From Edaphochlamys debaryana (taxonomy: Eukaryota > Chlorophyta > Chlorophyceae > Chlamydomonadales): 64,000 nt of DNA. Positions within the stretch are counted from its first letter, which is position 1. Each line of letters opens with the position of its first letter. The notes under the pieces are model-generated. The model did not search any database. It was not told the DNA's origin and worked only from the letters and a program-made list of their open reading frames with translations. The DNA is taken from assembly GCA_016858145.1 (NCBI GenBank), contig JAEHOE010000198.1, forward strand, positions 106,717 through 170,716. The letters run 5' to 3'. Positions 1 to 11,973 of the stretch are shown in pieces. Made by a program: the position numbers and the translations under genes.

Positions 1-167
1 TTAGGGAGGAGGGGGGAGGTTGAGGGGCTGCTACTGCGTGCGGTGGAGGGGGAAGGTATCACACGCGGAATGCGTCAGAGGCGAGGTGCTCGCACGCCGC
101 GGTTCTCGAAGCGGGCGCACCACACGACGTTCTGACCCCACCCCTTCGAGCCCCCCTACACACATAC

Positions 168-2411
168 CTGCAGGTGCTTGCGGTACAGCTCCGGCGGCAC
201 GCGCACCAGCAGCGCGGACGCGTCCGCCCCCGCCTCCGCCCGGTGCGCCCTGCGGCTGCCCGACAGCAGGTCCTCCTCCCCGAACGAGTCGTTGCGGGAC
301 AGGCGCTCCACCACACCGTCGTCTGGGGGTGGGGGTGGCGGGTGGGGGTGGGGGCGAGGAGGGGATGGGGGTGGGGGTAGGGGAGGGGGGGATCAGGAGT
401 TGCGGGACAGGCGGTCAACCACACCGTTTTCTGCTTCGGGGTTCGGGGGGGGGGAAGGGGTAGGGTTCGGGGGGGGAGGGTCGGGGTTAGGGTTCGGGGG
501 GGGGGGGGTCGGGGGTAGGGTGCAAGGGGGTTGCTTGGGACACGGACTCGGGTCTCGTCCATGGCTTCACGCGCCTCGCCGCTGCCGGCCCCTGGGGGTT
601 CCCCCCACCGAGACGCGCCCGCAGCGCCCGCGCACGCACGCACGCACGCACGCACGCACCTGTCTCCGCCTCCTCCTTGTCCTTCACGTCGTACAGCACC
701 ATACGGCCATCCACGATCACGTAAAAGCCGTCGCTGGGGTCGTTGATGCGGTACAACGTACAGCCCCGGGGCACCTCCACCACCTGGGACCATGGAGGGA
801 GGAGGGCAGGAGGCCGGAAGCCATGAGTCATAAGCACCAGGAAGGGGAGGGGTAGAAAGGCGGGGGACACAGTTTGATCGGGCTGTCCTCCGTCCATGCG
901 CCTTCGTGCCCTGCGCGCCTGCCTCTGCTGTCCCAGCGGTCGGCGACGCGCCACCTCGCCGCGCTCTGCCCCCACGGCCTCCGCACCCCCTGCCGCTCAG
1001 GCTCGATGGGCACTACAGCCACACCCCAGCCGCGCCCCCCAGCCACCACTCGTGCGGTCCCACGCCAGATGCAAACACCCTTGCCCGCTGGCGGTATCCT
1101 CCAACTCCATAACATGCAGTCCCCGGGGTTCCCCAGCCACGGCCCGTGCGTGCCGGCCCCTCGAAGGTTTGATCGGTGCCGTACATGCACCGCCGTGCCC
1201 CGCAGCCAACCCCTCGCCCCCCTTCCGTGCGTGCCCCCCCACCCCCCCCCCACCTGCACCGCCGTTGAGAGGGAGTGGATGGCCGTGGGCCCCGCCGCCT
1301 GGGTGCGGGGGGCTGAGGCCAGGAAGATGGCCAGCTTGTTGTTCTGGGGGGGCGGAGGTTGGGGGTTGGGGGAAGGAGGAGTGAGGTGGAGTGGAGTGGT
1401 GGAGGGAGGCAGCAAATGGGCGAGGTGGGTTCAGACGGTCTGGTGACCGCACAAATCAGGGGCAGCACGGCTTGTGACCAGCGTCCGCAAGCGCTACGTT
1501 GCGGTGTGGCAGGGGCAAGGCGTTGGGTCCGGTGGCGCCGGGACAGAGGCCCACGCCGGAACGGGCATCTGTGCGCCGGCTCCTCGCTGCTGGCCAGCCC
1601 CTCAACGAACGGCATCTGACTGTCTGTGTCAATGTGCCACGCGGTCCCTCAGCAACTCCTTGGCACTGTCAGTCATGCAGGGCGGTGCAAGGCCCGATCC
1701 CCGATGGCCCCACGCCGGCCCCCTGCGATCCGCGCACCCCTGGCCCCCCATGCCGGCCTCAAGCACGCATCCTGCGTCGCCTCGGCGAGGACTAGCTGCC
1801 CGCCCCCATCCCGGCGTCCCCACCGCCAGGCCCCCAGTGCCGTGCTGCACTCCGGCGCCAGGGCTCCTCCCCACCGGCTCCGCGTGCCCCAGCCTGCCGT
1901 TCAGACCTCCCCGACCCTGCGGCCCTGGCTCCTGCGAGAGCCGCAGCAGCTACAACGAGGCGTGAGGGCCTCAGCTGCAGCACCGGGCCGTCGGGTTCTG
2001 GAGCTGATTGAGGAAGATGCGGGCCGCCGCGTGCCTTGCACCCCAACCCTCGGCACACCAAGCTAGGGCCATGGTCGAAAGCCTCAAGCTGCGCCTGGCC
2101 GTCCGGTTTGGAGCTGCGACGTAGGAGACAGGGGGCTTTCCCCGGGGGGCTGCCCCGGGCTGCACCTGAACCTAGCGGCGGGTAACGCCGCGTGCATCCC
2201 AACCCCGCGACCCCACCGCAGACCCCACCTGCGCCACCGAGCGCCGGTTAGGCGGCAGCCCGGCAAGGTACGTGAACTCTGCTCGCTGCGCAGCTGCCGC
2301 AGCAGCCTGCCTCGCGAGCAGGGCCTGCTGGGCCGCCTGAGCTGCTTGCGCTGCGACGGCATCGGTCGCCGCGGTGGCAGCCGCTGCCGCCCGGCGTTCG
2401 CCGGCGCTCAT
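168..2411 (-). CDS. Cyclic-nucleotide-binding-domain protein, 5' part (cut by left edge)
   Basis: Exons in transcript order: 2411-2229, 1343-1254, 783-660, 322-168, giving 184 residues in continuous frame; the next exon lies beyond base 1. The start is the ATG at 2411, in the sequence MSAGERRAAA. Residues 1-45 are an Ala-rich helix. The rest reads like the leader and beta-roll of a cNMP-binding fold: PPNRRSVAQNNKLAIFLASA, then VVEVPRGCTLYRINDPSDGF, YVIVDGRMVLYDV and NDSFGEEDLLSGSRRA. The phosphate-binding cassette normally has the form GE..L....RA; here a GEEDLLSGSRRA stretch supplies the Gly-Glu and the Arg-Ala. Such domains bind cAMP or cGMP in kinases, channels and ciliary proteins. The effector domain is off-window, so the protein class is unknown. 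A further small exon inside the 885-bp first intron cannot be excluded, but joining 2229 to 1343 directly preserves frame and domain continuity. Confidence 0.72.
291..427. repeat. Duplicated exon start (29 bp) inside the upstream intron of the cNMP gene
   Basis: Bases 291-319, the 5' end of exon 322-168 in transcript sense, recur at 399-427 with two mismatches, 108 bp away within the intron. Both copies are next to a CAG-like acceptor context, so the copy is a potential decoy 3' splice site. Confidence 0.75.
627..660. repeat. (ACGC)n microsatellite at a splice donor
   Basis: About eight CGCA/CGCACG units directly abut exon 783-660. In transcript sense the intron starts with a run of GTGC units, so the donor GT is itself part of the microsatellite and is repeated every 4 bases. 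Confidence 0.8.
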
Positions 2412-2966
2412 CCTTCAATCGCCCAGCTCACGACGCAAACCAAGAGAAACTTGCTGCAGGTCGCCTTCGATGCAATTGGGCCATGCCCAAGTTGCACAAG
2501 CAATTTCAGCTATGCCACTTTCGAGAAGACTGTCGTAGAGGCGACACCAGAATGCTCTCAGGGAGCTCGAAGTTGGGAAGAGTTCTGGGAACAACCTGAC
2601 AAGTGTTCGTGGAGTGGACAGGCGTATGTCACTGCAATTAGAGCGCAATTAAAATATCGCGTGTTCTACAAGGTATGCTGTCAAGGTGGGAACACGTTAC
2701 GGCCCTCAGGTCAGTTTCGCAGCCCGACTGGGATGCCGGCGACCCGCGCCCCGAGGCCATCGCGCGCTTCACCCGGCTTCTACACTCATGCCAAAGTATT
2801 TCTACCCCAATCTCATCAGCGGCCGCTTCAGGTAGTGGCCGCAAGCGCTTTCCCGCACGCCAACACACACGTGCCCCCCGCGGCCACCTTCCTCCCCCCC
2901 GCAGGCCCCCACCCCACCCCTCCCTAAAACCCCCCCACCCCACTCTCCCCCCTTACACCAACAACC
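2412..2966. other. Intergenic: 3' flank of Nudix gene and promoter/5'UTR of cNMP gene
   Basis: Both neighbours are on the minus strand. The part nearest the cNMP start (about 2410-2700) is clearly richer in A/T than the surroundings, as expected of a promoter/5'UTR. No coding exon is supported on either strand. Confidence 0.5.
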
Positions 2967-5790
2967 TCAGGCTCCTTCCCCCGGCTCCGCTGGCTTGGCT
3001 CCCGCCTCCACGCCCCCCAGGGCCTCCCTGGCCCGCCCCAGCTCCGCGTCGTCCACGCCCCACACCAGCAGGTCGTGGCGCTTGCGGGTGATGGAGCTCT
3101 CCAGCCGCTCCGCACGCATGCCGCTGTAGCGCCCCTCGGCCCACGCCTGGCACCTGCGCCCACGAGAGTTGGGTGGGTTTGGAGGTAGCAAGCAAAGCAG
3201 AAGGAGGTCGATTGCCTGGATGGATGGGAGATGTGCGGCTGGTCGAGCGTGTCAAACACAGGCGGGGAAGGCTGCAGGCCGCAGGGCCGCACCTCTCGAG
3301 CAGCGTCTGGTAGAGGGGCATGCCGGCGAAGAAGGCCTGGTCGGTGTAGCCGGTGAGGGGCAGCCAGGCGGCAGCCACCAGCTCCCGCTCCTGGATGGGT
3401 GGGGGTGGAGAGGGGGAAGGGGTTGGGGTTCGCAGGCGACATGTGCTGTGGATGGGAGAAGGATACGCAGTCGCGGGGCGAGACTCGGTGTGCGGACAAC
3501 GTCACATCTGGAGGCGAAGAGGAGGTTCGGTGACTACCTGCAGGTGAGGGTGCAGGCGTCAGGGGCTGGCTGGTGATGGGGACGACGTCGCACTTGCTGC
3601 GCACCAGGTGAAGTCGCCACGTCGCGGCCCCACACCGCAAGAGATTGCCCCATTGCCCCCGGATCGGGGCTCCTAGTTGCCCGCTCGGCTTCCCCCCTCC
3701 CTCCGTCCCTCACTCCCTCCCCAGCCACGGCCACCCCAAACCCCCCAACCCCCCACCAGCCCCAACCCCCCAACCGCCCCGGCCCCACTCACGCAGGGCA
3801 CGGGCTCCTGCCCCTCCGCCGTGGGTCGCATACCCAGCACCACGAACAGGTCGCTCTTGCCGAACGCGGCGCCGTGCATCTGCCGGACCTGGGGGGTGGA
3901 GGGGTGGGGTCGGGGGTTGCGCAGGGCGGTGTCGCTCTGGGTGGGAGGCCGAGGTGGGGCTGTGGGAGCGGGGCCTGCAGCGGTGTGGCCCGCCCTAGCA
4001 CGCCAACGCCTTCCAACCAACGCCTTACCGGGATGGATGCCTGCGCCCATGAGCCCCTTGCCCCTGCCCCCCGAATGTCTCCCCCAAGCCCCAGTCCCCG
4101 CACAAATCCGCCCCCCGGCGCCCCCCTCACCGCCAGCACTGCCTCCGAATGCCTGCCCGCACGGGACCCCAAATCCCCCGCCCCCAGCTGCTGCGCCCCC
4201 TCACCGCCAGCACCGCCTCCACCCGCGCCTCCACGCCCGTCTCCTCCCGCAGCTCCCGCTCCGCCGCCTCCGTCAGGTCCTCCCCGCTGGACACCAGGCC
4301 CGTGGGCATCTGGGGGTGGTTGGGGTGGTGGTTGGGGTGGTGGTTGGGGTGGTGGTTGGGGTGGGGGCCGGGCGGGTGAAGCGAGGTCGGGGGGCAGAGG
4401 GGCGAGGGCTTGCGTGTGTGGAGTACGCCCCGTGAGCGCCGAAGGCGCGCTGCAGGGGTGCAGTGGTCCTTGCTGTGAGGCACAGCGCTGCAAGGAGCCC
4501 AAAGTCGCTGGGCCCGACACGAGCAGCCGGCCTTACCCCCGCCAGACTCCCGGCCCCCCTCACCTTCCACACGCCCCTCCCCCGCAGCACGCCGCTGCGC
4601 TCCTGCACCACCAGCACCCGCCCCTGGCCGTCCACCACGAACGCCCCCACGCCGACCTGGGGGTTGGGCGCAGGGGGGCAGCGGGTCCGGGGGCAGGGTT
4701 CACGGGGGCAAGGCCAGCGGCAGCGGGGCAGCGGCAGTGGGTAGCGGGCGCACACGTCAGGTCCCCGTAACCGGGTCCAGGTCTGGCCCTCGCACGGGCC
4801 CCCGTACATGTGTACGCTCAGCAGCCCCCCGCCCCGCCCCCCCACCTGGTGGGATGCGTTGGGCGGCAGCGTGCAGGGCAGGTCGGTGGGCAGCCACTGG
4901 GTCATCATTACGTAGTCCTAGGGGAAGGGGCGAGGGGAGGGGCGAGGGGAAGGGGGGAGGGGAGGGGGGAGGGGAGGGGGGAGGGGAGGGGGGAGGGGAG
5001 GGGGGAGGGGAGGGGGGGAGGCATGGGCCAGGGAGCAATGCGCACGGAGGCCGCCTCGCCAGCTCTCCCGCCCCGTCCCCCGCGTGGCGGCTTGCGCAGG
5101 CGGTTTGGGTTGAGCCTCTTGTCCTCTTCGTACCAGTACCGGTAGTCACGCCCACCCCAGACCCACAGCCCCACCTTCTCGGCGTGGTGGAACACGAACC
5201 CCTCCTCCGCCGCCACCGGGACCAGGGGGGACTGGGCCAGGCCCAGCCGCAGCCACACGCCGTGCACGCCACCGGCACGCCAGGCGGCGAGGGAGGCGGC
5301 CAGCCGGGCCCGGAAGGCGGCCGGGTCAGAGGGCAACGCCGCTGGGTTGACGATCTTGCCGTCGTACAGGTCATCGCTGGCCTCCAGGAGCGCTGGTACA
5401 AAGGGGGGAGAGGCAGGGGGTGGGAGGGTGGGGCAGACGTGGGTGTGGAGCCCGCGAGGGTGGGCGTCAGAATGGTCAGAAGAAGTGGTGGGGTTGGGGC
5501 AGGTGATGTTCACGCTTGGCTATAGGGCTTCAACCAGGGGTCATGTCGAGGCTTGGCGACCCGACTCGCATTTTGACGCGGAACCCGTCCTCACCTGGGG
5601 TTGCGGCGCCCACCGCTGTGTCCTCCGCCATACCGGCCACGGGCAATGGCCCTAGTCGTGAGCCCCCAGCCGCACAAACCCAACGCACGCCCTCCGTGCG
5701 AGTCGAGGCTGGGAGCCTCCACGCCGCAGCCCGCCGCACTGCGCACGCTCGCTGGCAAAGTACACCGAGCGCTCTCGCCCGCAAGAGCAT
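2967..5790 (-). CDS. Nudix hydrolase, plant NUDT2/6/7/8-like, organelle-targeted
   Basis: Eight exons, 354 aa: 5790-5595, 5392-5175, 4917-4846, 4656-4564, 4309-4205, 3888-3793, 3390-3293, 3153-2967. All junction phases agree. Residues 1-50 are Arg/Ala-rich and lack acidic residues until late, like a mitochondrial or plastid transit peptide. Residues 67-140 match the N-terminal domain of the plant family (AAWRAGGVHGVWLRLGLAQS, then GFVFHHAEK). LPPNASHQVGVGAFVVDGQG leads into the Nudix box at 197-218 (G-x5-E-x7-RELREETG), with all catalytic Glu residues present. FGKSDLFVVLGMRP and LPLTGYTDQAFF follow, as in that family. Known relatives hydrolyse ADP-ribose, NADH or CoA-type pyrophosphates; the substrate here is inferred only. 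The start is the first ATG in the open frame of exon 1; an internal ATG at residue 54 would give a cytosolic form. It is head-to-head with the GT90 gene. Confidence 0.88.
4121..4220. repeat. Duplicated exon-intron junction in the Nudix gene
   Basis: The 3' end of the Nudix-box exon plus its donor (4195-4220) recurs at 4121-4146 with two mismatches, 74 bp further into the intron. The copy retains the GTGAGG-type donor. Confidence 0.75.
4311..4366. repeat. 12-bp GGTTGGGGTGGT tandem repeat (about 4 copies)
   Basis: Intronic, between Nudix exons C and D. In transcript sense it is a C-rich acceptor-side tract (CCCCAACCACCA units). Confidence 0.85.
4921..5020. repeat. G-rich minisatellite (GGGGAGGGGGGA-type units)
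   Basis: About 100 bp of polypurine repeats inside a Nudix intron (4918-5174). In transcript sense it forms the long pyrimidine tract just upstream of exon 4917-4846. Confidence 0.85.
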
Positions 5791-6129
5791 CACCGATTGC
5801 AGCGGCCCGGTCGCTCGCAGGGTACGCACGTCGAATCAATGATAGGACTCAAAATACAAAGGCGATGTTGGAGGGACGTCGTGAGCACAGCAGGGATGAA
5901 GCGGTAGAGCTCTCTGCCAAAGTGCCAAACGCGCGCGTGGGCCCTGTACACTAATTGAGCGAACTGTATATGCACAGAGCACTACCTGCGACTATTCAGC
6001 ATTGTACATAGGCTGAATCTGCCCCTGGATGTTGCCTTCGCATTGCGCGGGAGAGGCCTGCGGGGCAAGCGCACCCCTAGCTGCCAAAGCCCTCTGACCT
6101 GAATTAGTAAGAAGCGACAACCGGACGCC
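5791..6129. promoter_or_regulatory. Divergent promoter region, Nudix / GT90
   Basis: A 339-bp head-to-head spacer between the two ATGs, lower in GC than the flanking exons. It must hold both 5'UTRs and core promoters. I see no certain TATA element. Confidence 0.5.
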
Positions 6130-9100
6130 ATGGAGCGAACGGCCGTGGCGCCATGGCGAGGAGCAGTAGCTTTGGCGCTCCTCCTAGTGGCGTCGCGGGC
6201 GGCTGCTGTCCTACACACGGACCTGTTCAATACCACGATAGACGTGAGGCTGCTTGGGTCGTCTGGGTCGACAGCTGCAGACAGCGTGCTGCTGCGGCGC
6301 CGGCTTCCGTCGTATGGGCCTGTGGGGGTGGGGGCGGGGGGGCGACGGGGTTGGAGGACCAGCACACACACCCTCACAATGAGGCCTGGCGAGGTGCAGT
6401 CCCCCTCAAATGACCAGGGGCGGGCTATGTCACAAGGGGTTGGCCCGTACCCCATGCCAGCACAAGGCCCACGTGTTTCGAGACGGCCACTCGGGGCGCG
6501 CAAGGAAGGAAGGAGGAATTGCTCTGCGGGGGATATGAGTGACATGCACTTGGCCGCCCAAAACCTTTCTGTCGGCAGCCTCTGTCCAACGCCGTCAGCC
6601 TCCTCTCGCCCCGCTGCTTCACGTCTGGACCCTGCTGTGCTTGCCCGGTGGACACGGCACGACACCCGTCAGCGTTTCACCGCGCAGCCGTTCCACGTCT
6701 CAACCCCGCTGTCCTTGCCCCGGCCCCCCACCACGCTCCGTGCTCTTCTCCAGCCCTCTCGACTCAGCTACCGGGGCGTGGCCCCAGCCACGGCGCGCGC
6801 CGTGCTCCCGCCGCCTCCCCGCCCTGCGCAAACCCTGGGCCCACCCCACCCCGCACCCCCGCACGCCCCGCCCGACCCTCCCGACCCAACCCCCGTCCTC
6901 CCCCCCCCCTCCAACCCCCCTGTCAGGACCCAGACATCACCATCCGCACGGAGCTGCCGGGGGTGGAGCGGGCGGTCACGGAGGAGGACCTGGAGCCCAT
7001 CCTCAGGTTTGGGGGGGAAGGGCAGGGGAGAGGGCCGGGAGGGGTGCCTCATAGGGACGGTGCAGGGGCCGGGAGCCCGTCCTGGGTGGGTGGGCGGGCA
7101 GCATGAAGGGGCGGGGAAAGGTACTTGAGCCCATCCTCAGGTGGGGGCCGTGGGCGGAGTCCGGGAGCGGCCCTCTTCTGTCGTTAAGGAAACGGGCGGT
7201 CTGAGGCAGTTGACCGGGGCACTCTGTGCTCTCAGCTGCGGCCCGGGGAGACACAGAGGCCCCAGAGACGAATCCTGCTTGATCCCGTGCCCCCACCCCA
7301 CCCCATCACCCCTTACACGCCACACACACACCCCTCCCCCAGGAACAATCTGGAGCCCGACCTGCTGCCCTGGAGGCGCCTGGGGCGGCCGCTGCGGGTG
7401 ATGGACCTGCTGGACTTCATGCACCAGGTGGGGGGGGGGGGAGGGGGGGAGCGGGGGGGAGGGGGCTTCATGCACCAGGCAGGGGGAGGGCGTGGGAACG
7501 GGAACACTGGAGGGCAGGAGCATGGGAGGCAGAGTTACTTGGGGTATGGGCATGGCGCATCCTGCTCAGGCGCCATCCCAGGTGAGTGCAGTCGGGCTGC
7601 TGGCCTCGAGCTGCTGAGGCTTCGGCAGGCGTCAGGGGCCACCCGCAATCAGGGGCTGCCGCGTGGGGGGGAGGAGCCCTGTGCGAGGCGGCTGGCCCGC
7701 CCTAGCCTGGGCTCCCAACAGCGCGCAGTGTGGGCATCAGCAGGGGGGATGCGCTGGCGACAGACCACCTGCTGCAGTGGGCACAGAGCAAGGGCCCGGT
7801 CGGTAGCGGTCCACGTCTCTTGCATGGGGGGGAAGGATTTCGGAGGCGGGAGAGGGGGAGGGACAAGGGAAACGGGAGGGGTGGAGCATGGAAGGCGGAG
7901 GTGCCTGGGCATGGGGCATGGCACGGCCCCGTCCCACCGCCGATGGGGGCAGTCCCCTGACCGCTCGCCCTCCCTGGCCCCGCCCTCCCTGGCCCCAAAC
8001 TCCCTCCCCCCACCCCCCAGATCAACACAGAGTGGCTCGAGTACCGCCGCAACTTCCTGGCCATCGTGCGCATAAAGAACAACAAGATGACGTGGTGGGT
8101 GGGTGGGCGGGCGGGTGACTGACCCGCTGTCATTAGTCACCAGCCGCCCCTTTCCCCCGTAACCTCCGTGTTCCACCCCTTTCCCCCCCCTCCCCCCCTC
8201 CCTCGCCCCCTCCCCCTCTCAGGTGGGCATACCCCGACGCCCGCGGCTGGTGCACACGGCGGGTGGGGCCGAGGGGGTAGCCTTGAGGCGGGCGGGTGGG
8301 GCCGAGGGCGAGGGTGACCGCCCCGAGCCGCGTCGGGATGTTGCCAAGGGCGCTGGAGCAGGGCGGGGCGGGGCAGGCACGGACCTGTGTTCCGCCTCCC
8401 ACTTCACCACCTCACCCCGTCCACGGTACAGCTCCTCACCCCCGCGAGACGCCTCCCACTTCGTAGGCCAGACCCGGACAGTTGCACATTGCCCCTCACC
8501 CCGTCTGACCCACCACTGCATCCCAGGTCAAGATCATCGCCGACGAGTTCCACCGCTTCATCAAGACCGCCAAGATGAGGTTCCCGGATGTGGTGTACGT
8601 CATGAACGGCTACGACAAGCCGCTGTGCGAGCGCGGCAACTGCTCCGCGCCGCTCTTCACCTTCGACAAGCGCTGGAACGCCAGCGCCGCCGCCCTGGGG
8701 CTGCCCGCCTCGGCGCACGACGACATCCTGCACCCCGTCATGAACCACCCCTTCGAGGCCCTGGTGGACTACCCCTGGGACAAGAAGATCGAAAAGGGCT
8801 TCATGCGGGTGGGCGGGGGGCGCTCGTGCAGCCGTTTGGGGGCGGGGGGGGGGCGAAGGGGAGAGGGGAGGAATGAAGCGGAGGGGAGGCCCCAGGGGGC
8901 TTCATGCGGGTGAGCGGGGCGTGGGGGGAGCGAGGGGGCGTGGAGAGGGGAGCATAGTGGGAGGGAGGGAGGCAGTCGCCCTCGTCTTCCTCGTCGCTCG
9001 CGTGCGCTCGACAAGCTGCTCCGGCCAACGGTATGCCCCTCCCTCCTGCTCCCTCCCCCTCCACTCCCCTCCCCCCTCCTTCCGCAGGTGGGTGTGTACG

Positions 9101-10966
9101 CGGCCATGCCCTTCAACTGCTCCCGCGTGCTGGTCAACAAGGTGGGCGGAGGGGGGCAGGGGGGGAGCGAAGGCCCGAGTCAGCCCGGTCTGCGCCCCGC
9201 AGTGGCACGGCCCCTACACTGTTCTTCGCGTAACGGGGGGCTCCGTGGAAGGCCCGCGGTCAAGGCGTGGGCAGATGCCCTGCTGGTCGCACGGTCGCAC
9301 CTCTCCCCTCCCCCCCACCTTTCCTCCCTCCCAGGTGGGCCTCACCAAGGCGGGTAGCGAGGTGCTGGATGTGGGCATCTACCAGAACCGGCACTGGAAG
9401 GTCAAGGTCAAGACGGTGAGACCAGGACGTACGGCCCGTACGGCCCGTACCGTACTGCAGGGGGCCAGAAGGGCCCGCTAGCTCCCCTGCTCCCCCACCG
9501 CTCCCTACCCCACCCGCCCTGCCTTCCTACCCCACACCCCCACACTCCCTCCCCCCTCCCCGCTTCCCCCCCCCTCAAAGGTCCCCCCCGTGCCCATGGA
9601 GCTGCACGCGCGCTGGAAGTACCTGCTCAACACCGACGGCCAGGTACAAACGAGCTCTTCCTTTCAGAATGCATCAGTGTGTTGAGCACTGAAACACCCT
9701 TGTTACCATAACTAACGACCCCATCTCGCCCCAGGCCGCCTCCTGGCGCCTGGCCAAGCTGCTGGCCATCAACAGCGCCATCGTCAAGCAGCGTAGCGAC
9801 GCAATAGAGTACTACTACAGGCGAGGCGTTGGGAGGCAGGGGGTGGGCGGGGGCGACTTGGGTGTGGTGGGGCTTGGGTGGGGCGTGTGAACGGGGCGGG
9901 GGGGGAAGGCGGCGGAGGCGGGGCCGGGCAGGCCGAGCCAAGGCAACGCGTTGTGGGGCGGGCGGTGGGGCGCGACGGGGGCGCAGGGTGGGGAATGCTC
10001 CCTTGAATGTCGTGGTGCTGAGCCGAGGCCCGAGGAGAGCGGCTCCAGGCGGTCGAGTGCCTTTTCGCCCTCCACTCACCCCAACCTCCCCCTCCTCCCC
10101 CCCTGCCCCCCCCCCAAGGTCGCTCAAGGAGGGGGAGCACTATGTCAGCTTCGACCACACAGACGTGGTGCAGGTGTGTGTGTGTGGGGGGGGGGGGGTT
10201 GCACATGGAGGGGAGGGAAGGAGGGGGAGGAACGGGAGGCCAGCGACACGTGAGTGCAAACGGGCCGTACAGCTGCATGGTAATCCCCGCAACGTATGCC
10301 CCCCTCATCGCCTCCATCCCCCTTCACCCCCCTTCCCCCCCCCCCAGGTCATCAAGGGCCTCAAGGGCAGGGACAGGGAGCTGCAGGCCATGGCCAAGCG
10401 GAACCAGGTGGGGGGGATGCAGAAGGGCTGGAGAATCGCCGACCCAAGCGCGCGGCAGCGGAGCTGGAAGCTGCAGGCTGCATGCACTCCCCACAACCGC
10501 CCTGCCCACATTTCCCCACCACTCGCGCCTGTCCCCCTCCGCTCCGCAACCCCCGCCCTGCCCCCCGCCCTGCCCCCGCCCTCTGCTCCCTTGTCCCTTC
10601 CCCCCTCCCCCTTTCCCCCTTCCTCCGCCTCAGGCCTTCGCCTACCGCTACCTGTCGCAGCACTCCCGCACGCTCTACGCCGCCGTGTCCCTGCGCCGCT
10701 ACGCAGAGCTCTTCGACGGCGCCATGGAGCCCTTCGTGGCCTCCGTTCCGGAGAATTTCACACTCGCCTGGTTCCTGGCGCTGAGGGAGAAGCTGCGCGC
10801 GGCGGAGGGCAAGGGCCGGGGCGGGGAGGACGTGGGGGGCCGGGCGCTGGTGGAGGGGGCGGCGGCGGGCGGGAAAGGTGGAGTAGGGGCGGCGCAGGCG
10901 GGGAGGGGAAAGGCGGCCGAGGCGGCGGGGATAAAGCCCAAGCCCAAAGGCAAGGTGAAGCGCTGA
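6130..10966 (+). CDS. GT90 (CAP10/POGLUT-like) glycosyltransferase, secretory
   Basis: Twelve exons, 456 aa: 6130-6243, 6927-7006, 7343-7427, 8021-8098, 8527-8808, 9088-9141, 9335-9415, 9581-9643, 9735-9820, 10119-10173, 10348-10407, 10634-10966. Residues 1-27 are a signal peptide or anchor (AVALALLLVASRAAA). The family signature is DVGIYQNRHWKVKVKT, then ELHARWKYLLNTDGQAASWR (the K-Y-x-x-x-x-D-G stretch that binds the nucleotide sugar in GT90 enzymes) and IEYYYRSLKEGEHYVSFD. Members add glucose or xylose to proteins in the ER or walls and glycans in fungi and plants; acceptor and sugar are not predictable here. The C-terminus is a Gly/Ala/Lys-rich tail. Intron 9821-10118 starts with GC instead of GT. 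Exon 4's end (8098) is the least certain junction; 8094 would break frame. Confidence 0.88.
6993..7142. repeat. Duplicated exon-intron junction in GT90 gene (exon 2)
   Basis: Sixteen bases spanning the exon 2 donor (6993-7008) recur perfectly at 7127-7142, 134 bp downstream in the intron, with an intact GT. Confidence 0.7.
7415..7479. repeat. Duplicated exon-intron junction in GT90 gene (exon 3)
   Basis: Fourteen bases covering the end of exon 3 (7415-7428) recur at 7466-7479. In the copy the donor GT is changed to GC. Confidence 0.7.
8796..8912. repeat. Duplicated exon-intron junction in GT90 gene (exon 5)
   Basis: Sixteen bases spanning the exon 5 donor (8796-8811) recur perfectly at 8897-8912. 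The copy is followed by GTGAGC, a stronger donor than the one at the real junction. Confidence 0.75.
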
Positions 10967-11973
10967 GGAGAGGAGCGCGGGGCGCATCGTAGGGGTGATG
11001 GCTAGGGTGTGTGTATGCAGGTGGATGCGGATGGTGGGGGGCCTTTTGCTCTCAGCTTGCGTGTGGAGGGATGGTGCGCATGTGTTCTCGCGTGGTGTCA
11101 AGTCAGCTTGGAAGGGCCAAGCCGAAGCTCCCAGCCCCCTGACCCGGCTGGTGGTGCGCGCGTCGGGCCGCTACCGTTAGCAGAGCGGCTTGCAAAGCCT
11201 TGGCTGGTTGCTGGCCCATTTTGGCCACCAGGCCCCACACGGCCCCGCCCCCAAAACGCCACCCCGCATCTGGTGTGCCGTCCTGGGGACCATTCTTCGA
11301 TTTCTTCCTAGGCTGTGATGTGTGAGGGTGGATGGCTCGGGGGCATAGTGCGCTCATCGTTTGCGGGTAGAGGTGGGGCGCAGGAAGACGGAAGGCCGGT
11401 GCTCGAGCGTCACTGGGGCCTGCCGGGTCGCCCCAAGGCCGGGCCCCACCACCCCTGGGCCCCACAAGCCGAGCTGGCCCCCACACATCATCTGCTTTGA
11501 CGTGCCATCCCTAGGGCCCTTCCTTCCTAGTTCAGGAGCTCCACTCAGCTCGTCGCAACTCCTGGGCCCACGCGCAGGCCTGTGGGGGGCCTAACCGGCC
11601 TGGCCCACAAGCGGGCAGGCGGGCCCCCGCCATCCGGATTAAACCATATGGAATCCGCTCCGGCATCCACACAATAACATACAGCTCGCTCATACGTTCT
11701 CCGCATAGCACCTCATCAACAGCGAGACAGAGTTCGCACGCGCAACATTCTCTGCGGGCCTTCCAGACCCAAGTCACCTCACGCTCTGCGAAAGCAACAG
11801 CTGCAGAGGCGTTTTCTAAAGTCACCGAGTGCTCATCAGAGGTGCGCAGGCGTTTGATGGGAGCTGGCGCCGGGGTGTTGAGCATCGGGCCCCAAAACCC
11901 GGCGCGCAAGGCCGCACGCAACCAAAACAAGCGTGATTACGACATAGCTAGTGCCAGCTTAAAGCTCAATAAA
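10967..11973. other. Intergenic: GT90 3'UTR and promoter/5'UTR of EF-hand gene A
   Basis: About 1 kb between tandem plus-strand genes. GC-rich up to about 11630, then distinctly A/T-richer to 11973, as expected of a promoter and 5'UTR. No supported exon. Confidence 0.5.

Noticed and set aside
440..520. TTAGGG/GGGTTCGGGG stretches resembling telomere repeats (also the first bases of the window)
   Set aside because: Only single, irregular units in an intron of a gene; no array of TTTTAGGG or TTTAGGG.
1971..2080. Extra exon (AARIFLNQLQ) in the first intron of the cNMP gene
   Set aside because: Phase does not fit either neighbour, and the direct join already gives a continuous domain.
5595..5839. 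Longer N-termini for the Nudix protein (starts at 5829 or 5839)
   Set aside because: These are GTG or TTG codons, not ATG; 5839 is also in the wrong phase for the next exon.
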